A stretch of DNA of 64,000 nucleotides from Pelagibacterales bacterium SAG-MED50. GTDB lineage: Bacteria > Pseudomonadota > Alphaproteobacteria > Pelagibacterales > Pelagibacteraceae. Both the position numbers and the translations under genes were made by a program. Of this stretch, positions 1 through 9,026 are shown piece by piece. The notes under the pieces were generated by a model that worked only from the letters and a program-made list of their open reading frames with translations, made no database searches and was not told the origin of the DNA. Each line of letters starts with the position of its first letter. The first letter of the stretch is position 1. Location: NCBI GenBank assembly GCA_014653385.1, contig JACWER010000004.1, positions 24,028 through 88,027 on the forward strand, in the 5' to 3' direction.

Positions 1-477
1 TTAAATTTTGATAAAAAAGATGAATTCATAATTTACCAAGGTAGCCATGGTGATAAAGGTGCTGAAATGGCTGATATTATTTTACCAGGATCTGCTTATA
101 CTGAACAAGATGGTTTTTTTACTAATTTAGAGGGCAATCTTCAAAAAGCTTATAAAGCCTCATATCCTCCAGGAGAAGCAAAAGAAGATTGGCAAATCAT
201 TAACGAGTTAGCCGAAGTTATGAATAATAGAAAATTATTTAATGATAAAGATGAATTAGAAAGCAGCATGATTAATTATCTTAATTTAAAAAAAGAAAAA
301 CAGAATAGTTTAGTTGATCAAAATAAAGATATCAGCACAGATGATTTTAACAATGAAACTTTAACTGTTAGTGTTAAAGATTATTATTTTTCTAATGTAA
401 TTGCTAGATCTTCGAAAACAATGGTTGAATGTAATAACTCAAAATTGAATTTAAAACCTACAGGGACAGAAGGATAA
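1..477 (+). CDS. nuoG: NADH-quinone oxidoreductase subunit G, 3' end (partial)
   Basis: This is the C-terminal 158 codons of NuoG, the peripheral-arm subunit of respiratory complex I that carries several Fe-S clusters in its N-terminal part. The frame is open from the first base, so the gene starts outside the window; the ATG at 67 is internal. The visible part carries the conserved block around [19 protein letters not shown] and the [12 protein letters not shown] segment typical of the molybdopterin-oxidoreductase-like domain of NuoG. The tail after about residue 85 is Lys/Asn-rich and poorly conserved. nuoH follows after one base, so the gene belongs to the nuo operon. Confidence 0.93.
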   Translation, partial: LNFDKKDEFIIYQGSHGDKGAEMADIILPGSAYTEQDGFFTNLEGNLQKAYKASYPPGEAKEDWQIINELAEVMNNRKLFNDKDELESSMINYLNLKKEKQNSLVDQNKDISTDDFNNETLTVSVKDYYFSNVIARSSKTMVECNNSKLNLKPTGTEG

Positions 478-478
478 A

Positions 479-1477
479 ATGGAATACTTTAATACAGTTT
501 TTCAAGAAGTTTATAAGATTTTATTTTTGTTGGTACCCGTTCTTATATCTGTTGCTATGATAGTTTGGTTGGATCGAAGAGTTTGGGCATTCGTTCAAAA
601 AAGACAAGGACCAAATGTTGTTGGACCATTTGGACTGCTTCAATCATTAGCAGATGCCTTAAAATATATATTCAAAGAAATAATAATCCCGTCTACTTCA
701 AATAAAGTAATTTTTATTTTAGCTCCAATCGTAACAATGACACTAGCTTTGATTTCATGGGCAGTAATACCTTTCAGTGCTACATTAGTATTAGCCGATA
801 TTAATGTTGGAATACTTTATCTTTTTGCAGTTTCATCTTTAGGTGTTTATGGAATTATTATGGGTGGTTGGGCTTCAAATTCAAAATATCCTTTTCTGGG
901 AGCGATAAGATCAGCAGCTCAAATGGTTTCTTATGAAGTGTCTATAGGTGTAATAATTATCAATGTATTGTTATGTGTTGGATCGTTAAATTTAAATGAT
1001 ATTGTTGAAGCTCAACAAAACCTTTGGTTTATAATTCCATTATTTCCGATGTTTGTTATTTTTTTTATTTCAGCATTAGCTGAAACAAACAGACCTCCTT
1101 TTGACTTACCAGAGGCTGAAGCAGAATTAGTAGCTGGTTATCAAACAGAATATTCTGGAATGATGTATGCAATGTTTTGGTTGGGTGAGTATGCTAATAT
1201 TTTATTGATGTGTGCAATGGGAGCAATTTTATTTTTGGGAGGATGGATGTCACCTATAGAAATCTATCCTTTTACACTCGTTCCAGGTGCAATATGGTTA
1301 ATATTAAAAATACTATTACTTTTTATTTTATTTGCGCTAGTTAAAGCTATTGTTCCAAGATATAGGTATGATCAATTAATGAGACTAGGTTGGAAAGTTT
1401 TTTTACCATTATCATTAATTTGGGTAGTTTTAACTTCTAGCTATTTATTTTACTTCAATCTTTTACCGACAAATTAA
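479..1477 (+). CDS. nuoH: NADH-quinone oxidoreductase subunit H
   Basis: NuoH (ND1) is the membrane subunit of complex I that forms much of the quinone-binding site next to the peripheral arm. The 332-aa product has about eight hydrophobic segments. It carries the conserved loop [18 protein letters not shown] near residues 33-50 and the acidic loop around [20 protein letters not shown] near residues 202-221, both diagnostic. The length is normal for the family. The ATG lies one base after the nuoG stop and nuoI follows two bases after its own stop, indicating cotranscription. Confidence 0.98.
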   Translation: MEYFNTVFQEVYKILFLLVPVLISVAMIVWLDRRVWAFVQKRQGPNVVGPFGLLQSLADALKYIFKEIIIPSTSNKVIFILAPIVTMTLALISWAVIPFSATLVLADINVGILYLFAVSSLGVYGIIMGGWASNSKYPFLGAIRSAAQMVSYEVSIGVIIINVLLCVGSLNLNDIVEAQQNLWFIIPLFPMFVIFFISALAETNRPPFDLPEAEAELVAGYQTEYSGMMYAMFWLGEYANILLMCAMGAILFLGGWMSPIEIYPFTLVPGAIWLILKILLLFILFALVKAIVPRYRYDQLMRLGWKVFLPLSLIWVVLTSSYLFYFNLLPTN

Positions 1478-1479
1478 TT

Positions 1480-1965
1480 ATGAAATTATCAAGATTTTTA
1501 AAAACTATATTTATGACTGACTTTGTTGGAGGTTTAATCATTGCAATTAAAGAAGTATTTAAATCTAAGAAGACTATTAATTATCCGTTTGAAAAAGGAA
1601 AAATAAGCCCACGTTTTAGAGGAGAACACGCCCTTAGAAGATACCCAAACGGTGAAGAGAGATGTATTGCATGCAAGTTATGTGAAGCTGTTTGTCCAGC
1701 ACAAGCAATTACAATCGAGTCAGCTGAAAGAGATGATGGAAGTAGAAAAACAACTAGATATGACATAGATATGATGAAGTGTATTTACTGTGGCTTATGT
1801 GAAGAATCATGTCCAGTTGATGCAATTGTTCAAGGACCAAATTTTGAATTTTCTACAGAAACAAGAGAAGAACTTTATTATACAAAAGAGAAACTTTTAG
1901 ATAATGGAGATAGATGGGAAAATATTTTAGCTGCAAATATTAAAGCTGATAACCCTTACAGGTAA
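1480..1965 (+). CDS. nuoI: NADH-quinone oxidoreductase subunit I
   Basis: NuoI carries the two 4Fe-4S clusters (N6a/N6b) that pass electrons toward N2 and quinone in complex I. The 161-aa protein has two ferredoxin motifs: C62-C65-C68-C72P and C101-C104-C107-C111P. Length and motif spacing are standard for the alphaproteobacterial/mitochondrial TYKY type. It sits between nuoH and nuoJ with almost no spacing. A 61-aa antisense reading frame across the cysteine region is a shadow. Confidence 0.98.
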   Translation: MKLSRFLKTIFMTDFVGGLIIAIKEVFKSKKTINYPFEKGKISPRFRGEHALRRYPNGEERCIACKLCEAVCPAQAITIESAERDDGSRKTTRYDIDMMKCIYCGLCEESCPVDAIVQGPNFEFSTETREELYYTKEKLLDNGDRWENILAANIKADNPYR

Positions 1966-1969
1966 ATTG

Positions 1970-2602
1970 ATGATAGCACATTCAATTTTTTTTTATACAT
2001 TTTCAATCATTGCTATAATTTCAGCAATCATGGTTACAGTTTCTAAAAATACTGTCCATTCTGTTTTTTTTTTAATTTTAGATTTTATAAGCATATCTTG
2101 TCTTTTTATAATGATAGGTGCTGAATTTTTGGGAATGATAATGTTAATTGTTTATGTTGGAGCTGTTGCAGTTTTGTTTTTATTTGTTGTTATGATGCTA
2201 AATGTGGCTCAACAAAAAAACCAGTGGTTTGCATCTGAAGCAAGCTCAAAACATATACCTGTAGGATTAATAATAAGTACAATTATATTTTTTGAATTAA
2301 TTATTGTTATAGGTGGGTGGAAATATAAACCTGATCTTTTTGATATAAATAATACAACCAATAACTTTAACGTTAGTAATACCCATTCACTTGGCCAAGT
2401 ATTGTATACAGACTATATTCATGTGTTTCAACTGAGCGGTATGATTTTATTAGTTGCAATGATTGGTGCTATTGTGCTTACTTTTAGAAAAAGAGAAGGT
2501 GTTAAAAAACAAAGTTATATAAAACAAATATCCAGAGAAAGGTCTGAAGGAGTTGAATTATTAGACGTTAAAACCAATAAAGGGGTTAAAATTGATGACT
2601 GA
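1970..2602 (+). CDS. nuoJ: NADH-quinone oxidoreductase subunit J
   Basis: NuoJ (ND6) is a five-helix membrane subunit of complex I involved in coupling. The product is 210 aa from the ATG at 1970; a TTG lies directly before it at 1967, and ATG is preferred. The conserved helix-3 block [24 protein letters not shown], containing the pi-bulge region, is clear. The C-terminal 40 residues are hydrophilic and Lys-rich. Its stop overlaps the start of nuoK by 8 bp, suggesting translational coupling. Confidence 0.96.
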   Translation: MIAHSIFFYTFSIIAIISAIMVTVSKNTVHSVFFLILDFISISCLFIMIGAEFLGMIMLIVYVGAVAVLFLFVVMMLNVAQQKNQWFASEASSKHIPVGLIISTIIFFELIIVIGGWKYKPDLFDINNTTNNFNVSNTHSLGQVLYTDYIHVFQLSGMILLVAMIGAIVLTFRKREGVKKQSYIKQISRERSEGVELLDVKTNKGVKIDD

Positions 2603-2906
2603 AATTGGTTTAGGACATTATCTAACATTGGGTGCTGTTATTTTTTCAATAGGTGTTATTGGAATTTTTCTTAATAGAAAAAATATCATTGTAATATTAA
2701 TGAGCATAGAATTAATATTGCTTGCAGTTAACATAAACCTAGTTGCGTTTTCAATATTTCTTGGAGATTTAACAGGTCAAGTCTTCACTTTATTCATTTT
2801 AACAGTTGCAGCAGCAGAGGCTGCTATAGGTCTTGCAATTATAGTTGTTTATTATCGAAACTCGGGAACCATTCGAGTTGAAGAAATAGATCAATTGAAA
2901 GGGTAA
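2595..2906 (+). CDS. nuoK: NADH-quinone oxidoreductase subunit K
   Basis: NuoK (ND4L) is a small three-helix membrane subunit of complex I with conserved glutamates in the membrane. The 103-aa protein shows helix 2 with [16 protein letters not shown], holding the conserved Glu, and helix 3 with [11 protein letters not shown], holding the second conserved Glu. The ATG at 2595 is preferred over the in-frame TTG at 2592. The start lies inside the nuoJ end, and nuoL begins two bases after the stop. Confidence 0.97.
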   Translation: MTEIGLGHYLTLGAVIFSIGVIGIFLNRKNIIVILMSIELILLAVNINLVAFSIFLGDLTGQVFTLFILTVAAAEAAIGLAIIVVYYRNSGTIRVEEIDQLKG

Positions 2907-2908
2907 TT

Positions 2909-3376
2909 ATGGAAATTTCAATTTTATTTCTTCCACTTATAGCTTCAATAATTTCAGGTTTTTTTGGAAAATATATTGGTGATAGAAATTCTGAAATTTT
3001 AACTAGTGCTCTTGTATCAATTTCAGCACTTTTGTCTGTTTTTGTATTATATCATGTAATTTTTAATCAATATGAAGAAAATATTGTCATAGCCACTTGG
3101 ATTAATTCAGGATCATTGGATGTAAATTGGTCAATGTTAATTGATCCTTTATCTGCCGTGATGCTAGTTGTTGTTACATTTGTTTCGTCTTTAGTACATA
3201 TTTATTCAATTGGTTACATGTCTCATGATCCACATAAACCAAGATTTATGGCCTATCTGTCATTATTTACATTTGCAATGTTAATGTTGGTTACTTCTGA
3301 TAATTTCATTCAGTTATTTTTTGGTTGGGAAGGTGTTGGTCTATGTTCATATTTTTTAATTGGTTTTTTGGTTTAA
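2909..3376 (+). CDS. nuoL: NADH-quinone oxidoreductase subunit L, N-terminal part (frameshifted)
   Basis: This frame encodes the N-terminal 155 aa of NuoL (ND5), the large antiporter-like proton-pumping subunit of complex I. It reads correctly through LFFGWEGVGLCSYFLIGF and then meets TAA at 3374-3376. The rest of NuoL continues at once in the +1 frame. The family sequence expects FLIGFWFKKESANAAAIKAF, which is restored if the run of six T at 3364-3369 had five. The two parts sum to about 638 aa, a normal NuoL length. The break is therefore a one-base homopolymer insertion, either real or a sequencing/assembly error. Confidence 0.9.
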   Translation: MEISILFLPLIASIISGFFGKYIGDRNSEILTSALVSISALLSVFVLYHVIFNQYEENIVIATWINSGSLDVNWSMLIDPLSAVMLVVVTFVSSLVHIYSIGYMSHDPHKPRFMAYLSLFTFAMLMLVTSDNFIQLFFGWEGVGLCSYFLIGFLV

Positions 3377-4823
3377 AAAAGAAAGTGCTAACGCTGCAGC
3401 AATTAAAGCGTTTGTGGTAAATAGAGTGGGAGACTTTGGGTTTGCTCTAGGAATATTTCTAATTTTTTATTTATTTGGAACCGTGAACTACTCAGAAGTT
3501 TTTCAACAAATTCCAACTGTACTTGACAAAAATTTATCTTTTCTAGGCTTTGAGGTTAAAGCTATAGATTTAATTTGTTTGTTATTGTTCATAGGTGCTA
3601 TGGGTAAATCAGCTCAAATTTTACTACATACTTGGTTGCCAGATGCAATGGAAGGACCTACTCCTGTATCAGCACTAATTCATGCCGCAACAATGGTAAC
3701 AGCAGGAGTATTCTTAGTTGTCAGATGCTCACCAATCTATGAGTATTCACCTTTAATATTAAACTTGATTACTATTGTAGGCATGACAACAGCTTTTTTT
3801 GCTGCAACTGTGGCCTTAGTTCAAACAGATATTAAAAAGATTATCGCATATTCAACTTGTAGTCAGCTAGGTTATATGTTTTTTGCAGCTGGTGTTGGCG
3901 CATATAATGTAGCCATGTTTCATTTGTTCACTCATGCTTTTTTTAAAGCACTACTTTTTTTAGGCTCAGGATCAGTAATTCATGCATTTAAAGATGAGCA
4001 AGATATTAATAATATGGGAGGTGTTTGGAAAAAATTACCTTACACGTATGCATTAATGATTATAGGAACTCTTGCTTTAACTGGTTTTCCATTTTTATCG
4101 GGCTTTTACTCTAAGGATGCAATTATAGAATTTGCGTATTTAAAAGGAAACACTACTGGTTTCTACGCCGCTGGAATTGGAATATTTACTGCTTTTTTAA
4201 CTTCAATTTATTCTTGGAGATTAATTTTTAAAACTTTCCATGGTGAATATAATAATAAAGAAGTTAAAATTGAAGAAACACACGAGTCACCATTAGTAAT
4301 GTTGATACCTCTAATGATATTATCAATAGGTGCAATATTTGCTGGCTTTCTATTTAAAGATTTGTTTGTAGGTCATGTAGAAAGTAATGATTTTTGGTCC
4401 GATTCTATTAAATTTTTAGTACCATTAAGTACCGATCATCCACCAACTTGGTTTTTATTAATAACACCATGCTTAGTGCTATTTTCTATTCCAATTGCAT
4501 ATTATCTATTTGTCAAAAACAAAGAATTACCAAATCAAATAGCGAATATGAACAAGCCTTTATACAACTTTTTAATCAACAAGTGGTATTTTGACGAACT
4601 TTATGAGGTAATTTTTATTAAACCTTCAAAAAAAATAGGCTTATTTCTGTGGAAATTTTGTGATGGTAAACTAATTGATGGTTTTGGTCCTGATGGAATT
4701 TCATCATTTATTAAAAAATGCTCAATTAAAGCTAATAAATTTCAAAGTGGCTTCATATATCAATATGCTTTTGTAATGCTATTAGGTTTTTCTGCTTTAT
4801 TAACTTTTTTAATTATTAAATAA
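3360..4823 (+). CDS. nuoL: NADH-quinone oxidoreductase subunit L, C-terminal part (frameshifted)
   Basis: This frame encodes the remainder of NuoL (about 484 aa) from WFKKESANAAAIKAF onward. It has the antiporter core with GAMGKSAQILLHTWLPDAMEGPTPVSALIHAATMVTAG, where Lys and His residues line the proton channel, and ends with the long amphipathic lateral helix and an anchoring final helix. The TTG at 3360 is only where the frame opens and is unlikely to be a real start, since no initiation signal precedes it. The stop TAA overlaps the nuoM ATG by one base. Confidence 0.9.
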   Translation: MVFWFKKESANAAAIKAFVVNRVGDFGFALGIFLIFYLFGTVNYSEVFQQIPTVLDKNLSFLGFEVKAIDLICLLLFIGAMGKSAQILLHTWLPDAMEGPTPVSALIHAATMVTAGVFLVVRCSPIYEYSPLILNLITIVGMTTAFFAATVALVQTDIKKIIAYSTCSQLGYMFFAAGVGAYNVAMFHLFTHAFFKALLFLGSGSVIHAFKDEQDINNMGGVWKKLPYTYALMIIGTLALTGFPFLSGFYSKDAIIEFAYLKGNTTGFYAAGIGIFTAFLTSIYSWRLIFKTFHGEYNNKEVKIEETHESPLVMLIPLMILSIGAIFAGFLFKDLFVGHVESNDFWSDSIKFLVPLSTDHPPTWFLLITPCLVLFSIPIAYYLFVKNKELPNQIANMNKPLYNFLINKWYFDELYEVIFIKPSKKIGLFLWKFCDGKLIDGFGPDGISSFIKKCSIKANKFQSGFIYQYAFVMLLGFSALLTFLIIK

Positions 4824-6304
4824 TGAACTTTCCAATTTTATCTTCATTAATATTATTACCAGTTATTGGTGCTTTATTTTTATTTTTTACCAAAGATAAA
4901 AATGGAAATAATTTAACTGCAAAATATGTTTCTTTATTCACAACAATTGTAAATTTTTTAATTTCAATTTATTTATGGATTTCTTTTGACCAATCTACTT
5001 CAAGCTTTCAATTTATTGAAGATAGAGAATGGATTAATGGTTTTATAAACTATAAAGTAGGGGTAGATGGAATTTCAATTTTATTCATAATCTTAACTAC
5101 ATTTATAACTCTAATTTGCATTATCTCCGTAAATAATACTATAAAAGTTAGATTAAGAGATTTTCTAATAGCAATATTAATTATGGAAAGTTTCATGATA
5201 GGAGTGTTTTGTGCACTTGATTTAGTTGTATTCTATTTATTTTTTGAAGCTGGTTTAATTCCTATGTTTTTAATTATAGGTATTTGGGGTGGCCCTAAGA
5301 GAGTTTATTCAGCATTCAAATTCTTTCTATACACTTTATTAGGATCAGTTTTAATGCTAGTTGCTATTATCTCTATATATTGGATTTCAGGCACAACAGA
5401 TGTGATGAAACTTTATGAACTTGGAATAGACGCAAAATATCAAAATCTTTTATGGCTTGCTTTTTTTAGTTCATTTGCTGTTAAAACACCTATGTGGCCT
5501 GTACATACTTGGTTACCTGATGCTCATGTCGAAGCACCTACTGCTGGATCCGTATTACTTGCTGCAATATTACTTAAAATGGCTGGTTATGGGTTTATAA
5601 GATTTTCTCTAGGACTTTTTCCGATTGCATCAGAAATATTTACACCTTTAATTTATACCTTAAGTGTAATTGCAATCGTATTTACATCGTTGATTGCTTT
5701 AATGCAGGAAGACATGAAAAAGTTAATTGCTTATTCTTCAGTTGCCCACATGGGCTTTGTAACTTTAGGTATTTTTACAATCCAACAACAAGGTATAGAA
5801 GGAAGTATAATACAAATGATAAGTCATGGCTTAGTATCAGCCGCTTTATTCTTATGCGTAGGTGTTGTTTATGATCGTATGCACTCAAGACTGATTAGTT
5901 CGTATGGTGGAATTGTGACTATTATTCCAAAATACTCAGTTTTATTCATGTTATTCACTCTAGCTGCTCTAGGTTTGCCTGGAACTAGCGGGTTTATAGG
6001 AGAGTTTTTGATTTTAATGGGTGCTTTCAAAGATAATTTTATAGTAGCTGTTATAGCAAGCTTAGGAGTAATTCTAGGAGCTGCATATATGCTTTGGTTA
6101 TATAAAAGAGTAGTTTTTGGGAAACTAATTAATACAGATCTAATAAAAATGGTTGATTTAAATAAATCTGAATATTTTATCTTAACCTGTTTAGCTGTAC
6201 CAACTTTATTCTTTGGGTTTTATCCAGACCCATTAATTAATACAATTGAAGTTTCTGTTAATGATTTAATAAATACATATAACGCCAACCTTATAAGTAA
6301 ATAA
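4823..6304 (+). CDS. nuoM: NADH-quinone oxidoreductase subunit M
   Basis: NuoM (ND4) is the second antiporter-like proton-pumping subunit of complex I. The 493-aa polytopic protein shows the conserved FFEAGLIPMFLIIGIWGG block, with its membrane Glu near residue 150, and the KTPMWPVHTWLPDAHVEAPTAGSV loop with the conserved channel Lys. It overlaps nuoL by one base and is followed after one base by nuoN. The length is typical. Confidence 0.98.
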   Translation: MNFPILSSLILLPVIGALFLFFTKDKNGNNLTAKYVSLFTTIVNFLISIYLWISFDQSTSSFQFIEDREWINGFINYKVGVDGISILFIILTTFITLICIISVNNTIKVRLRDFLIAILIMESFMIGVFCALDLVVFYLFFEAGLIPMFLIIGIWGGPKRVYSAFKFFLYTLLGSVLMLVAIISIYWISGTTDVMKLYELGIDAKYQNLLWLAFFSSFAVKTPMWPVHTWLPDAHVEAPTAGSVLLAAILLKMAGYGFIRFSLGLFPIASEIFTPLIYTLSVIAIVFTSLIALMQEDMKKLIAYSSVAHMGFVTLGIFTIQQQGIEGSIIQMISHGLVSAALFLCVGVVYDRMHSRLISSYGGIVTIIPKYSVLFMLFTLAALGLPGTSGFIGEFLILMGAFKDNFIVAVIASLGVILGAAYMLWLYKRVVFGKLINTDLIKMVDLNKSEYFILTCLAVPTLFFGFYPDPLINTIEVSVNDLINTYNANLISK

Positions 6305-6305
6305 A

Positions 6306-7724
6306 ATGGAAAATCTTAATTTAGTATTACCCGAAATCTTTGTTTCATTATCAATTATGTTTTTATTGGTTTTAGGTGTTTTCAAAAATGACAGTTCAAA
6401 ATTAATTTTTAATATTTCTCTATTGGTACTTTTAATTACAGCTACTATTACTTTAAATGAAACATCTAATATTGATCACACAACTTTATTTAATAATAGT
6501 GTTGTAATAGACCATATGTCTTCACTAATGAAAATTATTACTCTAGTAGGAGCTTTTTTGGTTTTAGTAATTTCATTTAATTATCTTAAAACATTTAAAA
6601 TTTTTAAAATTGAATATCCTATTCTAATTTTAAGTTCAGTTTTAGGGATGATGGTAATGATTAGCTCAAATGATTTAATGGTATTTTATATTGGTTTAGA
6701 ACTTCAATCTTTAGCATTATATGTTTTAGCAACTTTTAATAGAGATCAACTAAAATCATCAGAAGCAGGCTTGAAATATTTTGTTCTAAGCGCGTTATCA
6801 TCAGGATTACTTTTATATGGATGCTCACTAATTTATGGATTTTCAGGTTCAACTAACTTTGATGTAATTTCAAATCAGCTTAATTCATCAAATTATGTTC
6901 TAACTTTTGGAATTGTATTTATTTTAGTTGGATTAGCATTTAAAATTTCAGCTGTTCCATTTCACATGTGGGCACCTGATGTTTATGAAGGGTCACCTAC
7001 ATCTGTTACATTATTTTTTACAATGGTGCCAAAGATTGCTGCGTTAACTGTATTTATAAGATTTTTATATGTACCTTTTTTAAATTTAATTGATCAATGG
7101 CAAATGATTATAATTTTCCTATCAATTGCCTCTATGCTATTTGGAGCTATTGCAGCAATAGGTCAAACTAATATTAAAAGACTTATCGCTTATAGTTCGA
7201 TTGGTCATATTGGTTATACACTAGCTGGATTAGCCACAGGGTCTAATGAAGGAATTCAAAGCTCAATAGTATATATAACTATTTATGTAATTATGAATTT
7301 GGCATTTTTTTCATGTTTATTAATGCTGAAGAGAAATAATCAATATTATGAAGATATTGAAGATTTATCAGGTTTGTCAAAAAATCATCCCCTATTATCT
7401 TTATCATTTCTAGTTATATTGTTCTCGTTAGCTGGAATACCTCCACTAGCTGGTTTTTTTGCAAAATTCTATATTTTTACTGCAGTACTTGAACAATCAA
7501 TGTACTTTTTGGCAATCGTTGGATTACTGTCGACAGTAATCGCAGCTTTCTATTATTTGAGAATTATTAAAATAATTTATTTTGATAAGGAAAAAGAAAA
7601 ATATGATGACGATCACAGTCTGTGGTTAAAATTCTCACTTACATTTTCTACAATATTAATTCTTTTATACTTCATTTTTCCAAGTCAACTGATTGAAGTT
7701 GTATCAAGAATTAATATTATTTAA
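6306..7724 (+). CDS. nuoN: NADH-quinone oxidoreductase subunit N
   Basis: NuoN (ND2) is the third antiporter-like membrane subunit of complex I and ends the nuo operon. The 472-aa product contains the family block IGLELQSLALYVLATF with the membrane Glu, the SSGLLLYGCSLIYGFSG segment and the AVPFHMWAPDVYEGSPT loop. The downstream birA start overlaps the nuoN stop (TAATG), so transcription probably reads on. Confidence 0.98.
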   Translation: MENLNLVLPEIFVSLSIMFLLVLGVFKNDSSKLIFNISLLVLLITATITLNETSNIDHTTLFNNSVVIDHMSSLMKIITLVGAFLVLVISFNYLKTFKIFKIEYPILILSSVLGMMVMISSNDLMVFYIGLELQSLALYVLATFNRDQLKSSEAGLKYFVLSALSSGLLLYGCSLIYGFSGSTNFDVISNQLNSSNYVLTFGIVFILVGLAFKISAVPFHMWAPDVYEGSPTSVTLFFTMVPKIAALTVFIRFLYVPFLNLIDQWQMIIIFLSIASMLFGAIAAIGQTNIKRLIAYSSIGHIGYTLAGLATGSNEGIQSSIVYITIYVIMNLAFFSCLLMLKRNNQYYEDIEDLSGLSKNHPLLSLSFLVILFSLAGIPPLAGFFAKFYIFTAVLEQSMYFLAIVGLLSTVIAAFYYLRIIKIIYFDKEKEKYDDDHSLWLKFSLTFSTILILLYFIFPSQLIEVVSRINII

Positions 7725-8275
7725 TGAAATTTAAAAAATTTAAATTCAAAAAAGTTAAAAGTACAAACAATACAGCAATAAGAATTATTAAAAGTTCAAA
7801 TTCAAAATATGGAATGGTTATTTCTGATACTCAAACAATGGGTAGGGGTCAATATGGTAAAAAATGGATTTCTCACAAAGGTAATTTATTTGTAAGTTTT
7901 TTTTATGAACTTAAAAATATCAAATTATCCTTACCAAGATTAACAATAATTAACTGTTTATTAATTAAAAAATTATTAAAAAATTATTATAAAAAAAAAA
8001 TTGTATTTAAAAAACCTAATGATTTATTAATCCAAAAAAAAAAGATAAGTGGAATATTGCAAGAAATAGTAACTATATTTGGTGATAAATTTTTAATTGT
8101 TGGTATAGGTATAAATATTAAGAAAAGTCCCAAAATTAGAAATTATCCAACAACAAGTTTGGATGAATTGACCAGTAAATCTATTAGTAAAAGACATGTT
8201 GAGAATAAATTAAAATTAATTTTTGAAAGGAATTTCTTAAAAATGTATAAATTGAATAAAAAATTTAATAAATAA
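7724..8275 (+). CDS. birA: Biotin--[acetyl-CoA-carboxylase] ligase, short form
   Basis: Biotin protein ligase adenylates biotin and attaches it to the carrier lysine of acetyl-CoA carboxylase and other biotin enzymes. The 183-aa product shows the biotinyl-AMP loop GRGQYGKKW near residues 40-48 (canonical GRGRRGRxW), then KPNDLL and the KISGILQE block. It lacks the N-terminal winged-helix DNA-binding domain of E. coli BirA and most of the small C-terminal SH3-like domain, so it is a catalytic-only type with no repressor role. It starts inside the nuoN stop; the nuoN-birA-coaX order is common in alphaproteobacteria. Confidence 0.9.
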   Translation: MKFKKFKFKKVKSTNNTAIRIIKSSNSKYGMVISDTQTMGRGQYGKKWISHKGNLFVSFFYELKNIKLSLPRLTIINCLLIKKLLKNYYKKKIVFKKPNDLLIQKKKISGILQEIVTIFGDKFLIVGIGINIKKSPKIRNYPTTSLDELTSKSISKRHVENKLKLIFERNFLKMYKLNKKFNK

Positions 8276-8278
8276 TTA

Positions 8279-9025
8279 ATGTATATACTTGGAGACATAG
8301 GAAATACTGAAACTAAAATATTTTTGGTTTCAACTAATAATAAGATTATTAAAAAATTAAATCTGTCAACTACAAATATAAATTATACTAGACTAAATAA
8401 ATTATTTATTAATTTTATAGCCGATTATAAAAAAGTAAATAAAATACTATTTTGTAGTGTTGTGCCTAAATCATTAAATATTATTAAAAAATTTTTATCC
8501 AAAAAAACAAAACTTAAATGCCATGAGGTAAAAGAATTAAATTTAAAATCTTTAATAAGAATTAAAGCAAACTATAAGCAGGTTGGTTCTGATAGATTGA
8601 CGAATGCGATCAGCTTAGTAAATAATAATAATAATTTTATTATTCTAGATTTTGGAACAGCTACTACTTTTGACATTTTAGTAAAGAATGTTTATTCAGG
8701 TGGTATTATTGCTCCTGGTGTAAGACTTTCTCTAAATACACTTTCAGATAAAGCGACTCTTATTCCTAAAATAGATTTGAAACAGATTAAGAATGTAATA
8801 GGTAATAATACAATCTCTGCTGTTAGATCTGGTTTTTTTTGGGGATATGCAGGATTAATTGACAATATTATTTATTTAATTAAGAAAGAGACTGGAAAAT
8901 CTTTTAAAGTAATAATTACAGGAGGGTTTTCTGATTTATTTAAAAAATCAATTAAAACAAAAGTTAATCACAACAAAAACATTACAATTAAAGGTCTAAT
9001 TAAGATTTCAAAATTAATTAAATAG
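8279..9025 (+). CDS. coaX: Type III pantothenate kinase
   Basis: CoaX phosphorylates pantothenate in the first step of coenzyme A synthesis and belongs to the ASKHA fold. The 248-aa protein has the N-terminal phosphate-1 motif DIGNTETKIF (residues 5-14), a GSDRLTNAI block, the DFGTATTFDI phosphate-2 motif and the GGIIAPGVRLSLNTLSDKA segment that defines CoaX. It lies between birA and the RNase J gene, an arrangement typical of alphaproteobacteria. Confidence 0.93.
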   Translation: MYILGDIGNTETKIFLVSTNNKIIKKLNLSTTNINYTRLNKLFINFIADYKKVNKILFCSVVPKSLNIIKKFLSKKTKLKCHEVKELNLKSLIRIKANYKQVGSDRLTNAISLVNNNNNFIILDFGTATTFDILVKNVYSGGIIAPGVRLSLNTLSDKATLIPKIDLKQIKNVIGNNTISAVRSGFFWGYAGLIDNIIYLIKKETGKSFKVIITGGFSDLFKKSIKTKVNHNKNITIKGLIKISKLIK

Positions 9026-9026
9026 C

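Noticed and set aside
3360..3376. Programmed ribosomal frameshifting in nuoL
   Set aside because: The shift needed is +1 at UUU-U, without a slow codon or stop in the right place and without an obvious stimulator; a homopolymer error is simpler.
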